The notes under the pieces are model-generated. The model worked only from the letters and a program-made list of their open reading frames with translations. It made no database searches and was not told the origin of the DNA. A DNA stretch of 12,336 nt from NCBI GenBank assembly GCA_050184225.1, contig JBFXAN010000187.1, forward strand, positions 1 to 12,336. The letters run 5' to 3'. Positions 6,091 through 12,336 of the stretch are shown here, piece by piece (within the stretch, counting starts at the first letter, position 1; the number at the start of each line of letters is the position of its first letter). The DNA comes from JBFXAN01 sp050184225 (GTDB lineage Bacteria > Chloroflexota > Dehalococcoidia > CAUJGQ01). Both the position numbers and the translations under genes were made by a program.

Positions 6091-6287
6091 CACCTAGATG
6101 GTACGTTCGTGCCGCCCGAGGCGTCATTCCCCCATGTTGCTCGACGCGGCGTCCACACGGATACGTCGCTGAGCGTCACACGCCCGTCACCTCGCTGTCG
6201 TACGATTGATACGCGAACGGCTTCATCGATCAGCACACCAAGCCCACTGGACGAGTGGTAGTCGGAACGAGTAGGCGTGGCCGAACA

Positions 6288-9041
6288 ATGATGGCACACC
6301 GATTGATTGGACGTGACCACGAGTTGGGCGTCCTCCATGAGATGGTCGACCAGATCACAGCGCGTGGTGATGCGCTCGTGGTGCGCGGTGAGGCCGGCAT
6401 CGGGAAGTCTGCTCTCCTCACCGCGGCAGGCCGGCGCGCGCGTGACCAGGGTATGCTCGTCCTGACGACCGCTGGTGTGCAATCAGAGACGCATCTGCCC
6501 TTCGCCGGGTTGCACCAGTTGCTTCGTCCCATCCTCGGCGGCATCGATGATCTGCCGCCACCGCAGCGCACCGCGATTGAAGCCGCGTTCGGCGTGACTG
6601 ATGCCGCCGTGCCCGATCTCTTTCTCATCGCACTTGCTACGCTGAACTTGCTTGGTGAGGCAGCCGCACGGGTGCCGCTTCTTATTGTCGCCGACGATGC
6701 GCATTGGCTCGATCGCTCAACCGCTGCCGTACTAACCTTCATCGCCCGGCGACTGGAGTCAGAGCCGATCGTTCTGCTCGTCGCCGTGCGCGACGGCTTC
6801 GAGAGCGCCTTCGACGACGTTGAATTGTCAGTGCAACGCATCGGGGGACTCGACAGCGACGCGGCGGCGGCGCTGTTGGATGCGCATGCACCGGACCTTG
6901 CGCCACCGGTCCGCGCGCGGCTGCTCGATGACGCGGCGGGCAACCCTCTGGCGCTCGTTGAGTTGCCCGCCGCCCTGCAATCTGAGGGCTTGATCGATGC
7001 TGTGCTCCTGCCGGCATGGCTGCCGATCACAACACGCCTCGAACGGGCCTTCGCGAAACGAGTCTTAACGCTTCCCACTATAACCCGCACGCTGTTGCTC
7101 GTGGCCGCCGTCGACGATGGCGGCATCCTCGACGATGTACTGGCCGCGACCGCCGAGATTCTTGGTGATGCGATCCCGAAGTCCGAGATCCTGGAGCCGG
7201 CGCTCGTCACCGGACTGCTTGAAATTGACGCGTCCGAACTGCGATTCTGTCATCCGCTCATGCGCTCAGCCATCTACCAGATGGCAAGCGTCTCACAGCG
7301 ACGTGTCGCGCACGCTGCCCTTGCCGCCGCGCTCGGCGGTCAGCCGGAGCGCAGCATCTGGCATCGTGCGGCGGCGACGTTCGGAACCAATGAAGACATA
7401 GCTGCCGACCTGGAAGCGGCTGCCGCCCAGGCACAACGACGCGGCGCGGTGGTTGTTGCAGCCGCGGCACTGGAGCGCGCCGCAACGCTGAGCGCCGCGC
7501 CGGACCGGCGTGCCGCGCGGCTGCTGATGGCTGGCGAACTGTCCGTGCAGCTTGGGAATCCCGGCGCGGTACAGCGATTGCAGCGTGAGGCGGAGTCGCT
7601 GGAACTGGCCCCGACCGAGCAGTGGCGGCTCGCATCCCTCCAGGAGATGATCGCCATCAGCGATATGGGGGATGCCGGTAGGATCCGATATCTCGTTGAG
7701 CTGGCCCGACAGGCACAGGTCGCCGGACAGATCGATGTCGCCCTGAACCTTCTCTGGTTTGCGGGTTCCCGCTGCTTCTGGGCTGATCCGGGCGGGGAAA
7801 CCAAGGCGCTTGTGCTCTCGGCAGCAGAGGGAATCGGCGTTCCCACGCATGACCCTCGGCTCGTGGCAACCCTTGCATTTACAGCACCGATCGAGCGGGG
7901 AGCCGTCGTCATCGAACGCCTGTCGCGACACTGGCCGAGTGGCGACATGGAGGCGGGCGCGGTGCGGCTTCTTTGCACGGCGGCCTATGCGGTCGGGGCG
8001 GTGGAGATTTCGGCGGCGATGATGCCGAGAGTGATCGCCGACCTACGCGCGCAGGGGCGAGTGGGTTTTTTGATCCGGGCGCTTGCGATTCAAGCATGGA
8101 ACTCGACCGAACTGGTAGACCTCCAGACGGGCATCACCGCCGCCGATGAGGCCACCCGGCTGGCGCGGGAGATCGGTGAATCGACATGGGGGGCGACCGC
8201 GCGCACCGCCGCCGCACTGCTCGCTGCCCTTCGTGGTGATGTAGAGAAAGCAGAGTCGATCCTCGATGAAATCAAACCGGGGGTTATGCGCTTGGGCGCC
8301 AACGCACAGGTTGGCGCCATGCAGTTGGCGTACGGCATCGCCGCCCTCGCCCGCGGCCGCTATCAGGACGCGTACCATCGCCTGCGGCCAAACTTCGATC
8401 CCACCGATTCCGCCTACCATCCACTCGCGCGCTCCATGTCCGTCGCCTATCTCGCCGACGCCGCCGTCCACAGTGGCAACCGAGATGATGCCCGCATCCT
8501 CATGCGCGACGCGGAGGCCGCGGCAGCGCTAACGCCGGCGCAGACGATGCAACTCCATCTGCGCTACGCCCGCGCGGTGCTGGCCGGTGACGACGAGGCT
8601 GAAGCTCTCTTCGACGTTGCACTGGGCGACGATCTCACCCGCCGACCGTTTGCGAGGGCGCGGCTCCAACTTGCCTACGGCGCCTGGCTGCGCCGCCAGC
8701 GCCGCGTTGCCGAGTCGCGCCTTCCCCTGCGCGCCGCGCGTGATGCGTTCGACGCGCTCGGTGTCGTCCCTTGGGGGGAGCGGGCGCGCCAGGAGTTGCG
8801 TGCCTCCGGCGAAACCAGCCGGCGCCGCATACCGAGCACGTGGGGGCGACTCACTCCGCAGGAGCTGCAGATCGCCAAGATGGCGGCTGAAGGACTCTCC
8901 AATCGTGAGATTGGCGAGCAACTCTACCTATCGCACCGCACCGTCAGCACCCACCTTTACCACATCTTTCCCAAGCTCGGCATCACCTCGCGCACCGAAC
9001 TTCGCGCCGCGCTCGACGGCGATTCCTCAGCTTCGTCGTAG
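6288..9041 (+). CDS. LAL-type transcriptional regulator (AAA ATPase with C-terminal LuxR HTH)
   Basis: This 917-residue protein has the architecture of large ATP-binding LuxR regulators of the MalT/LAL type. An N-terminal ATPase domain shows Walker A GEAGIGKS (34-41) and Walker B LLIVADDAHWLD (131-142). A long helical, TPR-like middle rich in Ala/Leu follows (about 300-850). The C-terminal LuxR helix-turn-helix is LTPQELQIAKMAAEGLSNREIGEQLYLSHRTVSTHLYHIFPKLGI (about 855-899). Such proteins activate transcription in response to an inducer sensed by the middle domain. ATG 6288 (or the adjacent ATG 6291) starts just before the domain; a GTG at 6255 is possible but adds only basic residues. No strong Shine-Dalgarno is visible. 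The gene precedes the SnoaL/hydrolase cluster on the same strand and is the obvious candidate to regulate it, though this is inference. Confidence 0.92.
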   Translation: MMAHRLIGRDHELGVLHEMVDQITARGDALVVRGEAGIGKSALLTAAGRRARDQGMLVLTTAGVQSETHLPFAGLHQLLRPILGGIDDLPPPQRTAIEAAFGVTDAAVPDLFLIALATLNLLGEAAARVPLLIVADDAHWLDRSTAAVLTFIARRLESEPIVLLVAVRDGFESAFDDVELSVQRIGGLDSDAAAALLDAHAPDLAPPVRARLLDDAAGNPLALVELPAALQSEGLIDAVLLPAWLPITTRLERAFAKRVLTLPTITRTLLLVAAVDDGGILDDVLAATAEILGDAIPKSEILEPALVTGLLEIDASELRFCHPLMRSAIYQMASVSQRRVAHAALAAALGGQPERSIWHRAAATFGTNEDIAADLEAAAAQAQRRGAVVVAAAALERAATLSAAPDRRAARLLMAGELSVQLGNPGAVQRLQREAESLELAPTEQWRLASLQEMIAISDMGDAGRIRYLVELARQAQVAGQIDVALNLLWFAGSRCFWADPGGETKALVLSAAEGIGVPTHDPRLVATLAFTAPIERGAVVIERLSRHWPSGDMEAGAVRLLCTAAYAVGAVEISAAMMPRVIADLRAQGRVGFLIRALAIQAWNSTELVDLQTGITAADEATRLAREIGESTWGATARTAAALLAALRGDVEKAESILDEIKPGVMRLGANAQVGAMQLAYGIAALARGRYQDAYHRLRPNFDPTDSAYHPLARSMSVAYLADAAVHSGNRDDARILMRDAEAAAALTPAQTMQLHLRYARAVLAGDDEAEALFDVALGDDLTRRPFARARLQLAYGAWLRRQRRVAESRLPLRAARDAFDALGVVPWGERARQELRASGETSRRRIPSTWGRLTPQELQIAKMAAEGLSNREIGEQLYLSHRTVSTHLYHIFPKLGITSRTELRAALDGDSSASS

Positions 9042-9246
9042 TGTCTGACGCGACGTCGGCTCAGTGAGCTACGTATGCGGCGTGTCGCACGACGTATGCC
9101 GGCCACGACACAACACCGTCATGTGACGGACGCGATCGTCGCCGTCCGTTCCGTACGTTCGTCCTGGGCACGGTCCTTTCGTGTATTCGCGAAACGTTCT
9201 CCGACTCTCGATCGCCCGAAATCGCCGGCGTCAAGGAGACAACGAC
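9042..9246 (+). promoter_or_regulatory. Leader region of the SnoaL/hydrolase cluster with direct repeats and a hairpin
   Basis: The 205-bp gap after the LAL gene holds no convincing gene. It contains two copies of ACGTATGC (9071-9078 and 9092-9099), 21 bases apart, which is two helical turns, so they may be a regulator site. An 11-base palindrome, GCTCAGTGAGC, lies at 9059-9069. A stem of ten pairs with one bulged C occurs at 9126-9149 (ACGGACGCGA against TCGCCGTCCGT, loop TCG). No U-tract follows the stem. AAGGAG precedes the SnoaL-like start. Confidence 0.35.
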
Positions 9247-9669
9247 ATGACGGCTGAAGAGAACAAGATCCTGATCCGGAGTGCATTCGAGTCATGGGGC
9301 AGAGGAGAAGGCAACTTCTACAGTCTGCTCGCCGATGATGCGACGTGGACAATCACCGGATCCTCGCCCGTCGCCGGGACGTACACAAGTCGCCAGGAGT
9401 TCCTCGATCGGGCAATCCAGCCGATCTTCGAACGGCTGTCCGAACCGATCCGGCCCGACGTGAAGGATCTCATCGCCGAGGGTGACCTTGTCGTGGCGCT
9501 CTGGGAGGGTCGCGCGACGGCGCTGGACGGAGTGCCATACGACAACACGTATTGCTGGGTCATGCGCGTCGTCGACGGCAAGGTCACGACGGCGACCGCG
9601 TTCTTCGACTCGCCGGCGCTGACCGAACTGTTCGAGCGGTTCGAGGTATCTGCGACGAAGGCGCCCTGA
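9247..9669 (+). CDS. SnoaL-like / NTF2-fold protein
   Basis: This 140-residue protein has the size and pattern of the SnoaL-like polyketide-cyclase/ketosteroid-isomerase-related group of the NTF2 superfamily. It has an N-terminal helix with IRSAFESWGRGEGNFYSLLADDATWTITG (10-38), then VAGTYTSRQEFLDRAI, then the beta-strand run DLVVALWEGRATALDGVPYDNTYCWVMRVVDGKVTTATAFFDS. These folds form a cone-shaped pocket for small hydrophobic substrates, and many members have no known activity. The start is secure, with AAGGAG eight bases before ATG 9247. It lies upstream of three alpha/beta hydrolases and downstream of the LAL regulator, so it may act on the same substrate, but no substrate can be named. 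Confidence 0.85.
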   Translation: MTAEENKILIRSAFESWGRGEGNFYSLLADDATWTITGSSPVAGTYTSRQEFLDRAIQPIFERLSEPIRPDVKDLIAEGDLVVALWEGRATALDGVPYDNTYCWVMRVVDGKVTTATAFFDSPALTELFERFEVSATKAP

Positions 9670-9757
9670 CCAGCGAGGGTCGAACCGGCCGTCCACCTGC
9701 CCGTCGGTGATGCAGGGCAATCTATATAGTTGAAACCGCGCCAGAAAGGCACACGCC

Positions 9758-10621
9758 ATGACCTCCAATTCCGCCAACCTGCCCGACACCATCGTTCTCA
9801 TCCACGGTCTGTGGATGACCCCACGAAGCTGGGAGCACTGGGTCGACCACTACACCAACCGCGGCTACCGCGTGCTTACGCCCGCCTATCCCGGTCTGGA
9901 AGTCGAGGTTGAGGCGATTCGCGCCGACCCCTCACCGCTCGAGGCGCTGACCATTCCCGCGGTTGTCGAGCACCTGGAGGACGTCATCTGTGCCCTGGAT
10001 AGAGCGCCGATCATCATGGGGCATTCGTTCGGCGGCGCCCTCACCCAGATCCTGCTCGATCGCGGCCACGGCGCCGCCGGTGTGGCGATCAACTCCGCAC
10101 CATCAGAAGGGATTCGCGTGACCCCGCCGTCGCAGATTCGGGCGCTCTTCCCGGTCCTGCGCAATCCACTCAATCGCCACCGTCCCGTCGGATTTACCCC
10201 GGAGCAGTTTCACTACGCCTTTACCAACACGATCAGCGCGGAGGAGTCGGCAAAGGTCTTCGACCGCTACTACATCCCGGCGCCGGGCCGTTTCGTCTGG
10301 GAGCCTGTCCTGGCCAACTTCACGCCGGGCCACCAGGACACCTACGTCGACTTCAAGAACGACAACCGCGCGCCGCTGCTGTTCATCGCCGGTGGCGAGG
10401 ACAACATCATGCCGGCGTCGGTCAACGAATCCAACGTCAAGCACTACCGCCGGTCGAAGGCGATCACCGCGTACTACGAGTTCCCGGGCCGCTCCCACTA
10501 CACGGCCGGCGAACCCGGATGGGAGAAGGTCGCCGACCTTGCGCTTGCCTGGGCGACGAACCCGGTGGCTGACCTCGAGAACGTAAGCCCGGAGGGCATC
10601 CCTACCGAAGTCACTTCGTGA
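9758..10621 (+). CDS. Alpha/beta hydrolase, cytoplasmic
   Basis: This 287-residue alpha/beta hydrolase has an oxyanion-hole segment VLIHGLWM (13-20), the nucleophile elbow GHSFGG with Ser90, a probable acidic residue Asp215 in GGEDNIMP, and His247 in GRSHYTAGEPGW. All three members of a Ser-Asp-His triad are therefore present. There is no signal peptide. The substrate is unknown; esters, lactones or epoxide-like compounds are all possible for this fold. AGAAAGG lies about ten bases before ATG 9758. The short AT-rich CTATATAG at 9722-9729 stands out in this GC-rich DNA and might be part of a promoter, although no matching -35 was found. Its stop overlaps the GTG of the next hydrolase by four bases, which indicates translational coupling. 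Confidence 0.9.
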   Translation: MTSNSANLPDTIVLIHGLWMTPRSWEHWVDHYTNRGYRVLTPAYPGLEVEVEAIRADPSPLEALTIPAVVEHLEDVICALDRAPIIMGHSFGGALTQILLDRGHGAAGVAINSAPSEGIRVTPPSQIRALFPVLRNPLNRHRPVGFTPEQFHYAFTNTISAEESAKVFDRYYIPAPGRFVWEPVLANFTPGHQDTYVDFKNDNRAPLLFIAGGEDNIMPASVNESNVKHYRRSKAITAYYEFPGRSHYTAGEPGWEKVADLALAWATNPVADLENVSPEGIPTEVTS

Positions 10622-11355
10622 GCGCCATGGGGGCTTCGTTCCGCAATGGAAGCATTCCGACCGTGCTGCTGGTGCACGGCGCTTTCACTGACGCGTCAAG
10701 CTGGGCGAGCGTGATCCCGCTGTTGCTGGCGGCGGGCATTGACGTTCAGGCCGTGGCTAATCCGCTGGATGGGCTGGAATCGGACGCTGCTTACCTCGTC
10801 GGGGTGCTGGGCGAAGTCGATGGTCCGGTTGTCCTTGTCGGTCACTCCTACGGGGGTGCGGTGATCACGGCGGCCGGAGATGTGGCAGGCAACGTCGTCG
10901 GACTGGTCTACGTCGCTGCCTTCGCCGTGGATGCCGGCGAGAGCGCGCTCGATATCGCGGGACGCTTCTCGCCGAGCCGGTTAAACGTGGCGCTGCGTCC
11001 CACCACCTTCACCAACCGCTGCGGCGATCTGGACGTGGAGCTCTCGATTGGGCGCGATCTGTTCGCCTCGGTCTTCGCGGCCGACCTGCCCAAATCGATG
11101 ACGGCGGTACTCGCTGCCAGCCAGCGACCAATCGCGGCGGCGGCACTCGAGGAGAAATGTCCGGCAGCGGCGTGGCGGTCGCTGCCATGCTGGTACCTGG
11201 TCGCCACTGCCGACCAGGTCATTCATCCCGACGCACAACGGTTCATGGCGAAGCGCGCCCGTGCGCGCACCGTCGAGGTCGACGCATCGCACGCGGTGGT
11301 GCTGTCCCAGCCGGCGGTGGTCGCGGATCTGGTCCGCACCGCCGTGCTCCGCTGA
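10618..11355 (+). CDS. Alpha/beta hydrolase, cytoplasmic paralogue
   Basis: This 245-residue protein starts at GTG 10618 in a GTGA overlap with the previous stop; ATG 10627 is an alternative. The oxyanion region is LLVHGAFTDASSW (17-29), the nucleophile is Ser77 in GHSYGG, the likely acid is Asp199 in ATADQVI, and the His is His225 in DASHAVVLSQP. It belongs to the same subfamily as the hydrolase at 11447-12289. Shared blocks are GHSYGGAV, LVYVAAFA, FAADLP and VDASHAV. It is clearly less like the hydrolase directly upstream. There is no signal peptide. The four-base overlap makes coupled translation with the upstream hydrolase likely, suggesting that the two act together, but the substrate is unknown. 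Confidence 0.9.
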   Translation: MSAMGASFRNGSIPTVLLVHGAFTDASSWASVIPLLLAAGIDVQAVANPLDGLESDAAYLVGVLGEVDGPVVLVGHSYGGAVITAAGDVAGNVVGLVYVAAFAVDAGESALDIAGRFSPSRLNVALRPTTFTNRCGDLDVELSIGRDLFASVFAADLPKSMTAVLAASQRPIAAAALEEKCPAAAWRSLPCWYLVATADQVIHPDAQRFMAKRARARTVEVDASHAVVLSQPAVVADLVRTAVLR

Positions 11356-11380
11356 ACGAGCCGGCCGAGATCTCGTCGTG

Positions 11381-11410
11381 AAGGAGGTTCCGATGCCCGC
11401 CAACCGCTAG
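11381..11410 (+). other. Five-codon mini-ORF with a perfect Shine-Dalgarno sequence
   Basis: AAGGAGG (11381-11387) is followed five bases later by ATG CCC GCC AAC CGC TAG (11393-11410), encoding MPANR. It lies in the 91-bp gap between the second and third hydrolases. It may be a leader peptide that tunes translation of the third hydrolase, or the remnant of a gene start left after a deletion. Confidence 0.4.
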
Positions 11411-11446
11411 CAATCAGGCCGTTCATCGATCCTTGAGGAGAATTCC

Positions 11447-12289
11447 ATGTCACCCTTTCGCCGCCCACTCATTCGGCGTGCCGCGATGCTCGCCGTCCTA
11501 GCCGTGATTACCAGCCTGAGCGGAGCCTCTACGATGGTCACTTCTGCCGAATCCTCCGCCACACAGACAAAACCCACGATCGTCCTGGTGCACGGCGCCT
11601 GGGCCGACTCCTCCGGCTGGAACGGCGTGATCGAACGCCTGCAGGCCGAGGGCTATCCGGTGATCGCGCTCGCCAACCCGTTACGCGGTCTCACCAGCGA
11701 CGCCGCCTACATCGCCAGTGCCCTGGCCGCCATTCCCGGACCGATCATCCTGGTCGGGCACTCCTACGGCGGCGCCGTGAACACCAGCGCGGCTACCGGC
11801 AATCCCAACGTCAAGGCGCTCGTCTACGTCGCCGCGTTTGCCCCCGACGAGGGCGAAACGCTCTTCGCACTGGTCGGCCGGTTCCCCGGCAGCCATCTCA
11901 ATCCGGAGACGGCCCTGACCGTCCGGGAGTATCCATTGCCCGATGGCAGTATGGGTCATGATGCCTACATCAAGCCGGAGCTGTTCCAGGACATCTTCGC
12001 CGCCGATCTGCCGGCGAGCACCGCTGCCCTGCTGGCGGCAACGCAGCGCCCGGCGGAAGTGTCGGGGCTCGGGATGCCAGCCGCCGCGCCCGCCTGGAAG
12101 AGCATTCCCGCCTGGTGTGTGGTCGCCACCGCCGACAACACGATCGGCACGGCCAATGTGCGGTTCATGGCGGAGCGCGCCTGCCCCAGCGGTAATATCG
12201 TCGAGGTCGATGCCTCGCACGCGGTCATGATCTCGCAACCGCAGGCGGTCGCCGACGTCATTCTCACTGCCGCCGGTCACGCGCACTGA
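11447..12289 (+). CDS. Secreted alpha/beta hydrolase paralogue
   Basis: This 280-residue protein begins with a basic stretch (RRPLIRR, 5-11), a hydrophobic segment (about 12-30) and a probable cleavage region near MVTSA-ES (about residue 34). It is therefore likely exported by Sec; the twin arginines do not form a clear Tat motif. The mature part carries LVHGAWADSSGW, Ser106 in GHSYGG, probable acid Asp230 in ATADNTI and His258 in DASHAVMISQP. It is a paralogue of the 10618-11355 product with an added signal and small inserts, so the pair looks like one intracellular and one extracytoplasmic form of the same enzyme type. The start is secure: GAGGAG (11435-11440) lies six bases before ATG 11447. 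A stem-loop follows 28 bases after the stop. Confidence 0.92.
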   Translation: MSPFRRPLIRRAAMLAVLAVITSLSGASTMVTSAESSATQTKPTIVLVHGAWADSSGWNGVIERLQAEGYPVIALANPLRGLTSDAAYIASALAAIPGPIILVGHSYGGAVNTSAATGNPNVKALVYVAAFAPDEGETLFALVGRFPGSHLNPETALTVREYPLPDGSMGHDAYIKPELFQDIFAADLPASTAALLAATQRPAEVSGLGMPAAAPAWKSIPAWCVVATADNTIGTANVRFMAERACPSGNIVEVDASHAVMISQPQAVADVILTAAGHAH

Positions 12290-12317
12290 ACACCGGGCCG
12301 TGCAACCACGCGCACAC

Positions 12318-12336
12318 CCACGCAAAAAGTGCGTGG
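12318..12336 (+). terminator. Probable stem-loop terminator, cut by the window edge
   Basis: CCACGCA (12318-12324) pairs with TGCGTGG (12330-12336) around a five-base AAAAG loop, 28 bases after the last hydrolase stop. The window ends at the stem, so a following T-tract and any longer stem cannot be seen. Confidence 0.5.

Noticed and set aside
6143..6153. Palindrome GACGCGGCGTC between rimI and the LAL gene
   Set aside because: It is short and of GC-only type that arises often in this DNA, with no supporting context.
6230..7210. 326-residue minus-strand open frame
   Set aside because: It is Ser/Arg/Ala-rich and antisense to the ATPase domain of the LAL regulator, with no recognisable motif.
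9075..9257. 60-residue plus-strand open frame in the leader of the SnoaL-like gene
   Set aside because: It is Arg-rich, has no ribosome binding site or family resemblance, and overlaps the SnoaL-like start.
9722..9729. CTATATAG as a promoter -10 box
   Set aside because: It is suggestive in GC-rich DNA, but no -35 partner was found, so it is mentioned only with the hydrolase gene.

Overview
The window is GC-rich bacterial chromosome with tightly packed genes on both strands. The gene families (FmdB zinc ribbon, SCP2-like protein, R2/BMM-like diiron proteins, RimI, a LAL-type LuxR regulator, TetR/MFS pair, GxxExxY protein) would fit Chloroflexota (Thermomicrobia/Sphaerobacter-like) or a related high-GC lineage. 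This assignment is a guess from family content, because no rRNA or marker gene is present.

Left block, minus strand, 1-2985, read right to left: a diiron-carboxylate protein with a full ligand set (1879-2985), an intergenic 19-bp stem-loop (1770-1823), a paralogue that has lost five of the six predicted metal ligands (659-1726), an FmdB-type zinc-ribbon protein (304-642) and the start of an SCP2-like protein that runs off the left edge (1-249). Same strand and short spacing suggest one operon. The pairing of an active and an inactive subunit recalls the alpha/beta hydroxylases of bacterial multicomponent monooxygenases and may be an undescribed oxygenase system. A TetR regulator (3140-3757) lies upstream on the same strand and is divergent from an MFS exporter (3860-5047).

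Centre: a compact 474-bp cassette (4994-5467) sits between the 3' ends of the MFS gene and a convergent rimI-like gene. It consists of a GxxExxY-family ORF tightly bounded by 39-bp inverted repeats built from degenerate CAAAGG units. The cassette is visibly less GC-rich than its neighbours, encodes the last residues of the MFS protein and supplies the stop codon of rimI, so it looks like an inserted mobile unit.

Right block, plus strand, 6288-12289: a 917-residue LAL-type (AAA ATPase plus LuxR HTH) regulator, a SnoaL-like NTF2-fold protein, and three alpha/beta hydrolases. The first two hydrolases overlap by 4 bp. The second and third are clear paralogues, and the third carries an N-terminal export signal. 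A stem-loop at the right edge probably ends this transcription unit. The functional link between regulator and hydrolases is inferred from position only. No tRNA, rRNA, CRISPR array or transposase gene was seen.
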